Below the pieces are notes generated by a model. That model had not been told where the DNA came from and ran no database searches. It was given only the letters and a program-made list of their open reading frames with translations. Position numbers and translations under genes: made by a program. A DNA stretch of 64,000 bases from Poecilobothrus nobilitatus (taxonomy: Eukaryota; Arthropoda; Insecta; Diptera; Dolichopodidae), in NCBI GenBank assembly GCA_947095535.1, contig OX352772.1, forward strand, positions 38,521,445 through 38,585,444. The letters run 5' to 3'. Below, one piece after another: positions 24,002 through 38,000 of this stretch. How positions within the stretch are numbered: the stretch's first letter is position 1; the number at the start of each line of letters is the position of its first letter.

Positions 24002-25529
24002 GTTTTTTTTTTGTTTTTTTGTTTTAAATTTAAAAATAATAAAAAATATTGAAAAAATTGATAAAACAACAAAAAAAAAAAAAGGAAATATAAAATAAAA
24101 ATTAAAAAAAATTAAAAAATTTAATATTAAAATTTAAAATTAATGATAAATTATAAATAATGATTATATATTATATTAATAATGGATTTTATTCACACTT
24201 TATTATTTAAAATAATAATATATAAACTTTTTTTTTTATTAATATTTTTTTTTTTTTCACTTTAAATAAATTAATTTCACTTTGCTTACATTTTTAGCCA
24301 TTTTTTAATTTTTTTTTTTTTTTTTTGTTTGTAATTAAATTGTTAATAATATTTTTATATAATTTTATTTATTTTTTATTTTGAATTAATTCATTCCAAA
24401 AATTTTTTTTTTTTTGTTAAATCTTTTTTTTTTATTAATTTTTTTATTTTTTGTAATGCGAATTATTTCCGATTGAATCGAACTGAATGATTGAGAATCA
24501 AATTGCAAATTGTTGTCACTATTTGTACACCTGATGATTTTTTAATTTATAATTTTTTATATTATTATGATTTTTTTTTTTTTTTGTTATTTGTTATTTA
24601 TTTTTGGTTTTTTTTTTTTTTTTTTTTTGCCGTAAACGATTTAAGTACTATCTTGGACACTATTTATTATATATGTACAAAAGAATTAAAAAAAAAAAAA
24701 CAAAAAAAATATTTTTGTTTCGAAAATATTAAATTTCAATATTTTTTATATCTATACATATATGTATGTATATGGTGTGTATGTGTATGTATATTGTATG
24801 TAATTTAACAATGATGACGCAAAATTAAGTAAAACAAATAAAAAATTTTAATAAAAAAAATAAATTGCGCGCTCTAAAACAGTTTTTATCACTTCAATAA
24901 GGAACGAGACCGAAATTTGTATTAACTTTGATATTTATTTTGTATCAATTTTTTGTATTTTATTTTATTTTATTTTTTTTTTAATTCTAATAAAGTTTTT
25001 TTTATAATCGTATATATAATGATTATATAATTTTTTTTTTGTTGTTTTTTTTTTTTTTTTTAAATTTAAATTTTATAAATTATGTTATTTATTTTGGATT
25101 TCGTTTATTATTTCAGTAAAATGTGTTTCACACTTCAGTAAAATGAAAGAAAAAAGTTTTAATTTTAAAATTAAAGTTATGACTATTTTAAATAAAAGGT
25201 GCAGAACCAAATGTTTCATTGTCAAAAATTCCTTTGAGAATTTTAATTGACTTTAATGTGCCAAAAGTCTAATGGGACTTTAAGGGAATTGCCACCATCT
25301 TAATTTTGTGGCCTTACTTTAATTAATACAAACTGTAAAATTTTTTTTTTTTTGCTTTTATATTTAACAAAATTTTTTTTTTGTGCGTAGCCAACGCTGT
25401 AACGCTTTCTATAGAATTAGTTTTTACTTTAATTGTAAACAAATATAAGAAAGACACCTTCTCAGAAAATGATTATATTTACCGTTAAAATAAAGATTTG
25501 TTTCAGATTATGGTTATAATTTATTTAAC
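24002..25529. other. Extremely AT-rich stretch with long homopolymers
   Basis: Dominated by poly-T and poly-A runs up to about 20 nt and a short TGTATGTA microsatellite near 24.77 kb. A patch at 24865-24930 (GCGCGCTC, GAACGAGACCG) is less AT-rich and could be a promoter or 5-prime UTR for the candidate minus-strand exon just downstream. A plus-strand open frame here is Phe/Lys homopolymer noise. Confidence 0.4.
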
Positions 25530-25534
25530 AACAA

Positions 25535-25790
25535 TCCAGCCATTAGTGCAGTGGTTGACGCATCGCTTCTCATTCATAAGGAAATAAGAGGTCTCGGGTT
25601 CGATTCCCGGCTGAGTACAATAATTATAATATAAAAAAAAAAATATTTATATTTCGCAATATATAAATACTTTATATATCATAATATCTCGTACACTCCA
25701 CATTCCTACCAGGAACCAGGAGTTATAGCTACCTGTCACATTTATGTACCACGGTACCTGAATATAAATAAATAAAACAATGAAGTAAAA
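25535..25790 (+). mobile_element. tRNA-derived SINE, family 3
   Basis: The head carries near-consensus Pol III boxes: A box TAGTGCAGTGGTTGACGC and B box GGGTTCGATTCCCGG. It is followed by an unrelated AT-rich body and a distal segment (CACATTCCTACCAGGAACC, then CTGTCACATTTATGTACC) and an AATAAATAAA tail. It does not fold as a full tRNA with an acceptor stem, so a SINE is the better reading. The ACCTGTCACATTTATG motif resembles the body motif of SINE family 1. Confidence 0.75.
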
Positions 25791-26985
25791 CTTTCTGAGG
25801 AAATTGGGTCATCTATGACTGCTATTAAAAAGTGAGAGACTTTTTATCTTTTTTTTTTTTTAGGGACACAGTGGTAACTAGCTCAAAAGTTTCATAGAGA
25901 CTCCTATATAAAGTAGTTCCACCCAATTGGTTGAAATCACAAAAATAAACGTACTATATTCACTGTTTAATTATTTCGACAAATGTCGTCAATTTCTTCG
26001 TATTATTAACTTTTTTTTTTGCGCTTGCATTTTGTTCAACTATCATTGAACAAGATTGATTCTAAATTATTTGCATTTAGTTACATACTCATATATGGGA
26101 CAGTAGTAGACATTTATCAGTTTTTATCAAATGTACAATTTTTTTTTATGTTGCAATAGATACAATAAATAATGAAAAATACTTTTTTTTTATTATTGTA
26201 TATTTGAATATTTGTTTGTTAACATTATGATATTTGATTATCTGTGAGTTATAAGGTATAAAGTTAAAATTGTTATAGTTTAAGTTTTAAATATCTTTTT
26301 GTTATACACTACCAGTTTTGGGCTACCCTTAGGTTAGAAGCTTTTTTTTTATTGTTCATACATAAATTGATGTTATTTATTATTTTCCATTATTTTGAAT
26401 TCAATGAGGAATGATAGCTGAATCATGTTGAAAACAAGATAAAAAAAAATTTTCATTTTTACAATGATTCAAATATGAGGCTCTTTAATCAGATGTGGGT
26501 ATTTTAGACTGTGTCATCCATTGTTCTAAATCAACAATTTTTTAGAATTTCTTTAGATTCAAACTTCATTTGGCTTATTAAGTTAACAAAAACATTAATT
26601 TTTATTATTTCAGACAAAATTGGTTATAAATATAATGGTGGGTATAGTATAATTATATAAATATATATAAATATAATAAGTATATAAGTATACTTTTTTT
26701 ACATTTCTCTGGTTAATATTTACTCTATTTTTGTACATTTAAATTACTGTTAAAGAACTTTCGTTGATCAATCATATGATATACAATTTTTTTTCTAACA
26801 AAATCTAACCCTATTGATGGCAATCAAATTTAGTCGGGTTATTATTGGGACAAAATGTATATAAATATTTTGTAAGCACAAAACATTTTTTTAAATATTA
26901 TATAGATCACTATGTGTTAGCAATTTTATGTTATTATCCTATAATTAACAAGAACAGAAATATATCTATATCTCTTTTCATATTA

Positions 26986-27026
<41 letters not shown>

Positions 27027-28676
27027 ATATATGTAACACCATAATAAATTATGATTAGGATTCATTATATAGTTTTTGGTATATTTCTTTACTGAGAGCT
27101 TGGAAGAGTGTATATATTCGTATATGTTAAGTTTTATTGGTTGGAGAATATTTTGTTTTGTTTCTTTTTATATAACGAAAGATATTGAGAAGATTTTGGA
27201 TCATTTTTATTTTATTTGTTTTATTTTTGTTTTTGTGAAGATATAGAACAATTATTTATGAATTCTTGTATTTTTATAATTGCTTGATTTTAAAATTTTA
27301 TACTTTTATATAATTTTTTATTTTATTCTTGTTGTTTTATTGTTGAATTCCAATTTGATGATTCTCAAAAGATCACTTAGTGAAAGTACATATAGCGTGT
27401 AAAATGTTTGTGTGATAATTTTTGAACAGAGAGAAAACTTAGGGTTTTTTCCCCTTTGCGAAATTTTTATAATAATTTTAAAATATTGATATGAATTGGA
27501 ATATTTTAGTTCAGTTTTCAAAAGAGAATGGATCGAATGCATAAAATTGAGTTTAAATTCAAATATCCACACAAGTTTTCAAACTACGAGTAGTACAGAT
27601 GTAGATTTTATTTGAAAAAGTGAGTTTTGAGTTCAAATGATAGAAGCTCAATGATAGAAGCTCGATTAGAAGAAGATGATTTGAGCTCAATCATAGAATA
27701 TAAATATATATAAGAAAACAGGTCTTATTAGGTATATAATGATTGATTAAAGTGTATTACATGTATATAGAACCAAATAATCTCATACCTGTTTATTTAT
27801 CGGTGTATGGATAAAAATAAAATAGATAAAATATTACGCAACTTAAAGATTCAGGATCTTGGTTGCCAATGTTTATTGGGCATATTTAATTTCTCATATT
27901 TTAATGATCTTTTAATTTATTTAAATATTTAAAAATTCACAAATTTTTTTTTTTTTTTTGAAACAATGACACAGTATGTCTGATATCTGTCTCTTAAAAG
28001 GTTTATAATCAAAGAATTTATTAAATTAACATTAAAAATGATAATGGATATAATTGAATTGATATAAATACACGGAAAATGAGCCATCATAATGATATCA
28101 AATAATACATTTTAGTTAATGGTAACGCATGACTTTTAACTTTTTTTGTTTTATGAATGGAAAAATAGGATGACAATTGATTTGTTTTTTTATGAATGTA
28201 CACGTGTAAAAAAAACATAAAAAAAAGCTGTAGGAAAATATTTATGAAAGAAAAACAGGTAATAAAATATAATTAGAAGTAAATATATTTAAATAACATA
28301 TACATAATATAATATATAGATGTAAATATTTTAAGGAGGATTAACAAATGAAAAGATAATTATTTAAATTTATGGTGAGACAACTAATATATGTATAGAC
28401 AGTGCAGAATTAAGAGGGATGAACATCAGTAATGTGATTGCAGGCATCCAATAATGAATAAACAGCTAAAAAAAAAAGAAATTATAATTAAGGTTTGATT
28501 GTTGGAAAAAGATAACATATAATTTCTTTTATGTCACAAACAGTAAAGTTATCAGATTTGTTATATATTTTTAAACTCCACAATCATTATAACTTTATGT
28601 CTTATTATGCCTTATTTAACAGATTTTATCAGTAATATATTTGAATTTAATAAGGATGTAATTTTAATTTTTGTAT
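25791..28676. other. AT-rich intergenic DNA, no gene seen
   Basis: No exon with splice support. Holds an (AT)n run and scattered poly-T. A minus-strand open frame near 27.3-27.57 kb has no family resemblance and no splice context. Confidence 0.5.
26989..27022. repeat. (AT)n microsatellite, 17 units
   Basis: An uninterrupted alternating AT run of 34 nt. Confidence 0.95.
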
Positions 28677-28677
28677 G

Positions 28678-28903
28678 GAGCTTCGGTGGCCTAGTGGGTA
28701 AGAGCGTATACGTTGTACCGAGGAATCCGAGAAGGAGGAATCCGGAGAAAACCGAGGAATTGTGGGTTTGAATCCCACACACGTCGTAAGAATAATTCCT
28801 CCTTACGATATTTACGGCCACGCCTGAAAAAGGAAATGCTGTGGAATTTCCTTGTCACAGTTATGTGGCAGGGGAATAAACTAAAAAAAAAAAAACTTTT
28901 GTG
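28678..28903 (+). mobile_element. tRNA-derived SINE, family 1, copy c
   Basis: The head GGCCTAGTGGGTAAGAGCG is an excellent A box and GGGTTTGAATCCC a B box. Between them is an extra segment with a partly repeated GGAATCCG(A)GA motif that lengthens this copy. The body ends CACAGTTATGTGGCAGGGG and an A-rich tail. A possible 8-bp target duplication TTTGTATG flanks it. A 13-bp perfect hairpin (28900-28912 with 28924-28936, TGTGTTTGTATGT) overlaps the 3-prime junction. Confidence 0.85.
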
Positions 28904-30850
28904 TTTGTATGTGCATTTAATGTACATACAAACACATGTTTGTACATTTAATTTGTGTTTGTATGTACATGTATAATTTAAATTACGCTTCAAAAATTTT
29001 ATCTTCTTATTTTTTTTTTTTTTTTGACTTGTTGACCCATTCCAAACTCTTGCCAAACTTCCACTTTGATGAACTTAATTTAGTTGTGGCTAAAACACAG
29101 TTTTATTTCTTCATAGATTTTCCAATTTATACTTTTATATACTTGTATATGTACTTGTCACGTACATTTAAAAACTTTTTTTTTTGTTTTTTCCAAGGTA
29201 TATTTAAATAAACATGTCTAAATTCGATTATGGTTCAAATTTTTTTGTTTGACCTTATAATTTATGACCGGATAATTATTGAGTATTATGAGGGATATAT
29301 GAGCTTACGAAAATTTACAGTTCTTTGATTATACCTTTAATTTTTCCTTGGAGTAAAAAATTTAAATTACCCGGGAATTTATAAAAGATATACAAGATTC
29401 CTTTTAGTGTATATACAGTGCGTCTTGCTTATATAACAAATAAATAACTTAATGCTGCTCTGCTCAAAAAAAAAAAAAAAAAAAATTCAAAACTGATTTT
29501 AGTATTTAACTTTCATTTAATTTTGTTTTTTCTTCTTGTTTTTTTTTCTTCTTTAAATATCAAGGAAATAATAAAAAATAAAATGATATGTGATAATTAG
29601 AAACTACCCTACATCACTTAAAAATTAAAAAAATTCGCTTTTTATTATATAATTAGGAAGTTTAGGTCAATGAAAATATATTTTAAAGTAATCAAAAGAT
29701 TATTTTCTTACATATAAATTAGATTTATAATTTTATATTACTATATACATACATATGTATATATGAATTTTCATATACATGTATATATATATATACCATA
29801 TATCATATATGGATAATTATAATTAAGAAAAATATAGAAAAGACCTCCCATGCTGCGTGTATAGGACTAAATATATTTGTTCATCAATTAAATTCGAAAA
29901 AAAAAAAAATAACAAAAATTGTTATAATATATAAATTTTGTGTTTTAAAATTTAATTGAAGATGTTGATGCATTTTATTAAGAATGTAAAACACTTGGGT
30001 TATTTCCGGCTTTATTTTTATTTTATTTTATTTTCCAATTCGTTTATTAACAATAACACATTTTCTACATGATGTGAATGAAATTGGATGAATATCTTTT
30101 ATTTAGAATTAAGACAATTGTACCATATTATTTAGTATATGCAATTAAAAATCATTTTAATGTAGTTACAACTTTTATTTATGATTTTAAATGACATTTT
30201 ATGTGTCTGATGTATTTATTATGTGACTTCTTTTATTTAATAGGGGAAGAATTTTAATAAATTTTTATGCCAGAATTTTAAATGTTAATTTCTATTTGAA
30301 GAAATTTTTGTTATGTATTTAAACTTAGAGTATATAATTATATTAATTGTTAAAAGTTCTTTAAAAAAGAAAAAAAAAAAAAAACAATTTCACTTAATTA
30401 TATATACGTTCTAAAAGGTCTAAAAGAGATAAACAATATATACTGAATTTATTTTAAGAAACATTATTGTATGTAAATTTTAACCTCAACAATTATTTTA
30501 ATTAGAAATCCAATCATTTTTTCTTTATATAATTAATTATTTATATATTTTTTATTAGTATATTTAATGTCAAATTCAAAACAACCTCAAGTCTGTTAAA
30601 CTAAGATGAAGGATTATACCATATATTTCTTTTTTTAATTTATGAAGGCTGAGTTAAGACTTCAGTAGTCACTAAACTGTAGATACGTATATACTTTATC
30701 ATTTTTATATACCTTCAAAACGTAGAAGAACGTAGGAAAATCTATTCGGTCAGAGTTAGTGTTAAATTTTCGTAGATTTATGTCTCTGACAGAAGATTCT
30801 TTGAAGACAGGTGACATCGTAATTGTCGTAAAAAAAACTTCAATCTGATA
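28904..30850. other. AT-rich intergenic DNA, no convincing gene
   Basis: Low-complexity AT sequence. A minus-strand open frame at 30662-30853 has slightly better codon balance and ends near a GTATATA donor-like site, but it matches no family and starts inside a repeat-like block, so I do not call it. Confidence 0.45.
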
Positions 30851-31345
30851 CAATGTGAAAATAATACAATGTAAAATTTATAAATCCAAATACATTGTAT
30901 CGAAAATACATTGCGTCGAAAATACAATGTATTTTGTTTACAATTCCGATTGCGTCATAATGAAATGTCAAAAATTTAAATGTTTTCTACAGTAACAATC
31001 TTTGAAAAGTTTGTTAAATTAATATTTAGACAAAATGGATAATTTCGTCAAAAAATTTTTTTTTCGATTACTTATTGGACTTCTAACATTGGACTAATTA
31101 GGGACTTCACCTTGACTACCACAAAAATAAAATTCAACTGACCAAAATTCAAATTAAAACTTCAAAATTCAAATAACTTTTCATTTTATTATTTGTATAT
31201 CCAAAAATTTTTCGATACTCAATTTAACAACACGCGTCGTAAAAATGGGTCGCGAATACAATGTAAAATGAATTTACGATCACGAGACAATCTAAAATTT
31301 TTTAAGTTTACATTTCGATCGTGCCACATTGTATTCACGACGTCG
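30851..31345. repeat. Cluster of ACAATGTA / TACATTGT motifs
   Basis: The short words TACAATGTA and TACATTGTAT and variants recur at least seven times in both orientations, several adjoining a TCGAAAA or TCGCGAA word (30851, 30868, 30892, 30908, 30923, 31257, 31328). CG dinucleotides are unusually common here (CACGCGTCG, GACGTCGC). It may be the arms of a decayed inverted-repeat transposon; no boundaries were resolved. Confidence 0.4.
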
Positions 31346-31549
31346 CAAACAAATTAACGATGTCAGTGGACTTCTCCACATTAATGTTAGGCAGTTATTA
31401 CACCTAAAATTTTGGAAAAAGAAACTACCGTAGTATTTCCGCATTTTCCTTCCGCAAAGCAATAAAACCAAATATGATTTGCCGATTGATTTTGGGGCAG
31501 AAATACAATAATGAAATAAAGTTTGGTATAACCAGAAGGATTAATACAT

Positions 31550-31740
31550 TTTTTTACGAAGGTAGGTAGGAATTTCGAAAGACAAATTATCTTTGTGTCA
31601 AATTATCGTTGAAAGTGTTGGGACTTTAACCAGCCAAATACCACTTCTTTTAAATTAAACATATTCGATTAGAATCTATAGCACGATGTACTGTTTGATT
31701 TGGAGATTGGAAAAAAGAGGAATAAAGGAATAGTAAAAAA
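31550..31740 (+). repeat. Dispersed repeat family D, copy 1
   Basis: Shares with copies at 39.7, 45.2 and 51.6 kb a poly-T run, a G(A/G)AGGTAGGT(A/G)G(A/G)AA start, and a GTTGGGACTTTAACCAGCCAAATACC block about 70 bp further. Non-coding and strongly diverged between copies. Confidence 0.5.
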
Positions 31741-32005
31741 ATAAATTAGAAAATATGGGAAGTTAACTTAGATATAAATTGCTAATCAAAACTCTCAAAA
31801 AAAATTATTCTGTCAGAAATCAGTGGAAACACCTCAATATTCGCTAAATATTTACAAGTAAGAGTGTTGCTTAAAATAATTATATTAAAGAAACATATGA
31901 ATTTAGAATATGAATTCGTTACTTTAGTAATTGAAATAAAAATTTGTTTATCTATCTTTTTAATGTCTATATATATCTCATATTTTACAAATTATATATA
32001 TATAA

Positions 32006-32011
32006 TTTATT
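32006..32011 (-). promoter_or_regulatory. Candidate polyadenylation signal for phosphatase paralog 2
   Basis: AATAAA on the minus strand, 52 nt past the stop codon. Another AATAAA overlaps the stop itself and is less likely to be used. Confidence 0.4.
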
Positions 32012-32062
32012 ATACTTTTATTCTTGTTATTGTAATTTTTTTTTTTTTTTTTTTAATTTTAT

Positions 32063-35000
32063 TTAATTATTAACAAGTTCACCAAAAAATTCAATAAAAT
32101 CAACTATACCATTAGCATAGTAATGTGGTTGTTTTTCATGTGGTAATTGGTCTGCATCTTCTTTTTTTGAAGCACCCGATAATACTAATAATGTTTGAAA
32201 ATCATTTTTTAATCCAAATCCAATATCTTGTACTAAATTGTCACCAATAAATAGCACACGTTTTGGATCAATTATATTAAAACGTTCAAATATATAATGT
32301 GCTAATAAAACACCGGGTTTTCCCAAGATATATGGTGTTTTTCCAGATACTTTTTTTAAAATTTCAATAAAAGGATCTGGTCCCATTATATTAAGATCTT
32401 GTTTTAATGGCATTATAGCATCACATGCACCAACTAAAAATAAACAATCAGGATCTTCTAAATATTTGCTTGCTTTATTTAATTTAGCAACATTTAAATT
32501 CATATCAATATCAAAAATAACAGCACCAGCTTTTTCTTTAATTGGTATATCATTTGCAAATACATGTAAATTTTTATAAATTTTATTTTCTAATTGTATA
32601 ACATTAAATCCAGCTTCTGTTAAACATTTAACAAAGTTTTCATCGGTAACTGTAAATATAGGTTTATCCATTTCAATTTTTTGTAAATAACTTATTGTTG
32701 ATTTAACTGGTGTTATAACTTCAAATTCATTTATTTCAATAACACCCATATCTTTTAATTTATCATAATATTCTTCTTCAGATCGCATACTATTATTTGA
32801 TACTAAATGACATTTTTTACCAGCACCTTTAAGAAGATTTAATGCTGCACCAGAATTTGGTATTGGTCCAATAACCATCCAGAGAACACCTAAAAAATAA
32901 AAACACAAATGTGATAATATTTTTATAAAAGAAAAAAATATTTAAATTAGTAAATAAATATATAAAAATTTTAAGTATAATATGGTATTATAAATAAAAA
33001 TGTTCTATTATTAAGCACTTTTTTCCAAGAAAAAGTGGTTTTTCTTTTTATAAATTAAAAGAGAAGTAAAAAGGAATTCCATCTGAACTTTGCTTTTTAA
33101 AATTGCAATTAAGATACATGAAAATATAATGTAAGATACTTATATGAAGCATGTAGTAGATTTTACAATCTGTGTTCATATGCACATATGCTCCCAATAT
33201 GTGAATGATATAACAAAATTATAGGAAGAATAATATCCATTATGATCCTTCTCCAAAAAAAAATCTTTTTTAAAAGTTTTTCCTTTAGCAAACATTGCGT
33301 TGTTTTTGTTTTGAATAATATTTCTATGATCTCAAACGTCTTTAGAAATAATTTCTTCTCACCGGTTTGATAATAAATAATAATTAATATATTCTATAGT
33401 TCTAAAATGGTGTATATAATATTTCAATATTTTTTTGCTGACTATAGAAGATTAAGAACTTTTAAATTCTTCAATTTCTCGAAATATAAAGTACTAGCAA
33501 CTAAATCCTTGATTTCTCGAAATCTAAACTTCTATACTTTATTACACCTTTTTTACTTCGTTATACGAGTATATATTATAAACAATTGATTTTGTACGTG
33601 CACAAATATGCAAATAGAAATCTCCAAATCATATGTGCGCAACCTTAAATCTCATTAAAAACTGTGTTGTGTCGCACAAAAATATAATTTAAATATATTT
33701 TTTAATAGATTTTATTATTAATCTGTAAACAACAAGGAAACGCTAAACGATTTTGGATTTTGAAAATATATTGAAAAAATTACTATATATATATATATAT
33801 ATATATATATTCTAAACTTCTATAAGAGAATATCTAAAATGATGAAATCTGTTTTCAAATTCCCGAATTAAATCGAAAAGTAAGACTTGCATATTTATTG
33901 TAATTTAACCAATAGTGTTAAATCAATGGGTTGAAATGCACACAATTTTTTTTAATTTCATTTGAGTTTGCCATAATTTTAATTTCATTTTAAAGTTTGT
34001 TTATTTGAAATTAAATTCTGTTTCAAAACTGCTTCACCTTAAAGACAAATTTTTAGTGCATTTTAATGCATTTTAAAACCTTCCAAATTTGTGATTTGTG
34101 AACTAAGTTTTGATTATTAAGATTTGGTATAATTTTTTTTTTACTATTTCAAAAATATACAGTTTATGTACAATTCTCATTACAATATTATTTTATCATT
34201 TACAACGTTTTATTTTTAGGAATAATGTAGAAATAAATTTACTAGACTGTAAGTTTTTTGTTTTTAATTTTTTTCTGTTTTGCTTCAAATTTATTTATTT
34301 ATTTATATTAATATCACAAATCACGTAGGATATTGCAATATTATAAAACCATCGGCTATTAAAGACCATTATAGGTCGAATACTATTATTAAATTATACA
34401 CTAATATAAAATAACACATAATATAAATAAATTGTTTATATTATATATTTTATATTGCAGGATTTGAACCCGCACTCTCTCGGCTAATAAGCCACTTGCT
34501 TAACCATCGAGGCCCCTCAAATTTATTTTTCATGCATAATAATATAGAATAAAACCTTGCATAAATTTAGGCGTCCCACAGTTATTGAAAAGCTTTTTTA
34601 ATTCAAAATAGTTCTAAAAATAGATCTAATTTTAGTTCTAAATTTTTTTTTTTTATTATAAGACGTATATTCAAATAAAATATTTAGAAGTAATATTGAA
34701 ATTTCTTATAACAACTGTCCCAATAGTATTTTTTTTTATCTTAAAATTTTTTGCTTTTCTTATTATATATTTATTTGTCTATATTATGAAAAGATAAAAG
34801 TATTTTAATTTTATATATATAGTAAAAGGAAAAAGTCACCTTGAAAATCTGATCCAATTTCCATTGTATTTATGAAAGAAAACTTTTTAGGATATTTTTG
34901 GATAAATTCCAAAACTTAAAAGGTTTCTTTAAGATGCGTCACAATAAGAGAAAAAAAAAAACTTTTCTCTTGCAAATAATGTTTTAAAAGTAAAATTTTT

Positions 35001-38000
35001 TTTTTGTAATTTTTGCAATGGGAGTTGTTATATATAAGTTGTTATATTATATAAATTGTTATATGTGTCTTTACTTAAGGTTTTTAAAGAAACCTCACAT
35101 TATACAGTATTGTTTTTACCTAAAATATTTCAGGTACGCCCACGCTTACGTTACGTTATAATGTATAAGACGTTTGGTGCAGGATCACAAATATTAGATG
35201 GTTTGAACTCCCACTACTACTTTAAAAATTATTATGTGGAGTAATATATATATCAAAGAACATTAAACCAACCATTGTTATATATTTTTCCATTTTAAAA
35301 TTATATTTTGTATTTTATCGAAAGATATTTGAGTAATATACCCTTTTTACTTTAATAAGAAAGATTTCCACTTTAATTGCACAGTATTTTTTTTTTTTGA
35401 ATGCAAGTATTTCCTTTTAAAATGTAAGTTTACCTTTTTAATAGCAAGTGTTTCCTTCCCAAATGCAAGTTGATTACAAATGTAATTTATTTTAAGCAAT
35501 TAATTAACTATTCTTCAAAGACCTTTCAAACATTGATGTCTGTTTGAAATATCTTTGAAGCAAGGTTTGTTTTTTAAATTTCAGGTTTTTTTATAATATA
35601 AGATGCTAAAACAGTTTCTTACTTAAAAATAATTTATTTTCAATCGATTAAAATTATGTGATATTATCATTAGTTGTTACAAAACTTTCAGGTAACTTTG
35701 AATATAATTTTAAAATTTGCATTTGGAAAGGAAAATCTTGCTTTCAAAAAACAAAACTTATATATGAAAAAGAATAATTGCAATTGAAGTGGAAATCCGT
35801 CTAATTAAAGTAAAAAGGGAATAAACTTAAATATAAGGACACTTTTTAAAACTTAACACTTTTTTAAAGACAGTTTCAAGCTCGTCAATTACTTTTTAAA
35901 TTTATAATTACATGAAAAAGTAAAGCGAGGTGTACAGGTTTAGTCATAAGAATATTAAAGCGCCTCGAAAAAATTCTTCTCTTATACGCACTTTTAAGCA
36001 CATTTTTTTCTTACACAATCTGTTATTTTAAATATTGGAAATAATTGTATTTACGTTTTAATTGTTTAAATATAATATAATTTTAACTAGTTGCAAAATA
36101 AATAAAAATTAAAAATTTTTTTTCTATATTTTATTACAAATAATAATAATAAATCAAAATCTAATATTCATTTAATAAAAAAACATATTTGCTTTTATAT
36201 ACAAATGTAAATTTATTACATAAATAATTTAAATTGTTCCAAAACGTTAACAAAGCTTATATAGAATTTAAATAAATTTTTTATATCAATTCTTCTTTAT
36301 TCTTTTTTATGTTTAGATATAAAAATCTAAGGGTTATATAATTAGTTTTTATAGTTAGTCATGAGTTCAATCTATAGTTTGTTTTTGAATAGAAATAGAA
36401 AAAACAACTTATGTAATTTAAAAATTCATTTAATTGTTTTAGATTGATTTTTTAAAATAAATTTATTTTTTTTATTTTTATTTCATACAGATAAAAATGT
36501 TGATACATCTTCCTTTTTTATTTAAGTTAAAAACGTGTTATATCTACACATGGCCACTTATACAATAAGACAACAGCAGTCAACTGTAACCTTTGTCAGG
36601 AAAGGCTCACAATGAAACATATATTTGGCGATTGCAAGAGATCCGCGCTGGGATTCTCAACAGACCTACTAAAAATAAACTCAAAAGAGGAGCAGAAGCA
36701 AGTGGTTGCCATTTATCGGAAGTACGGCATTTGACACAACATCTAGCCAATCAATATAATAAAACAGTCATCAGAACCCATTTCAATATATGAGAACATA
36801 TTTCATAACATAAACAGAGTCAACATAACAAACACAACACAAACTTTATTCTGGGAAAATTTAAAAATCATGAATTTTTTCATGTATTTAAAAAAAAAAA
36901 CTATATTGTATTGAATAGATGGCGATAGCTCACATCCGCAAGGAAAAGAGCCCCTCAATTTCCAGGGGCATTGTATGCCATTGTAAATATCTAATAAAAT
37001 AAAATAAATGCAAGCAAGTAATTAAAGAAAAAAGATAATTATATTTTTATGTAAATATTGATTCCAAAGAAAAAAACAAGCTTAATTGCATAGTGACCAT
37101 AATTGCGAACTAATAATAAAGCAACAAAAATTTAAATATGATAACAGGAACTAAAAGTAATTTGTTTTACAAAGGTTTGCAATAGTTTTTGGTATTTTCT
37201 ACTTCTGTATTCTCATTTATAATAATGCTGTCTCATATATCTCAAACTCGAAGCAAACGCAAATTTTTTTAAAAAATCTTCGAAATTAACTCAACACTGC
37301 CAGCTGTCACAACTTCTTCTCCGCTTTGTGAATCAACTAATTTCAGTTTAAAAAAATTATTTGTGTACAGATAGCCGAATCTTAAATTGTAAAACGGCAC
37401 TTTAATTTGAATATCTTTTGGTAAAAAAGACATTTCGAAATTTTCCATTTGAGATTATGATGCATTTCGCAAAAAGACATTTAATAAACATGCAATTTGC
37501 AAATAATATAACATAATTAACTCTAAAATTCATCCTAACTAATTATTAATTATTAAGCGGGTTGTTGCGAAATGTCTTATTTGTTAAACATGGTTATGCA
37601 ACATGCTAAAGTAAAATTTGCAAAATAAGAAATTAGGCAAAATTGCATTAGGCTAAATGAAAGTTTGGCATATAGCCTTTACGAAGAAGTCCAGCTGCAA
37701 AAATATATTTCCACCTTCGAGTTGTACCAGAAGTTCTTAAATTTCTGTTTAAATAAACATAAAACAAAAAATTTAAAAGTTTTTCAAATAACTCAGAAGG
37801 AAGTAGTTTATATAGAGCTGATGCGTGGAACATAATGAAATAAAAGAAATTTAAACAAAACAAAGAGTTTCTCTCGTTTAAAAAGCAAAACAAAAATAAC
37901 TTTATTGTTAGAAGACGTTTATGATTAAATTAAGCCCATAAAGTTAAAATGACTTGTTTGAAAGCCTATAATTAGGTGATATGATATTGCCGAATCTTTG

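Noticed and set aside
24491..24808. Plus-strand frame of 105 codons
   Set aside because: Composed mostly of Phe, Tyr and Lys from poly-T and poly-A tracts.
25535..25620. A tRNA gene with near-consensus A and B boxes
   Set aside because: No acceptor or anticodon stem closes properly, and a SINE-type body and tail follow.
28612..29211. Open frames of 70-120 codons on both strands
   Set aside because: They run through a SINE copy, its A tail and a hairpin; no splice context or family resemblance.
32890..32908. ATG inside the intron as start of phosphatase paralog 2
   Set aside because: Starting there would lose the catalytic DxD motif; a clean donor/acceptor pair joins exon 2 to the exon at 38849-38948, which restores it exactly.
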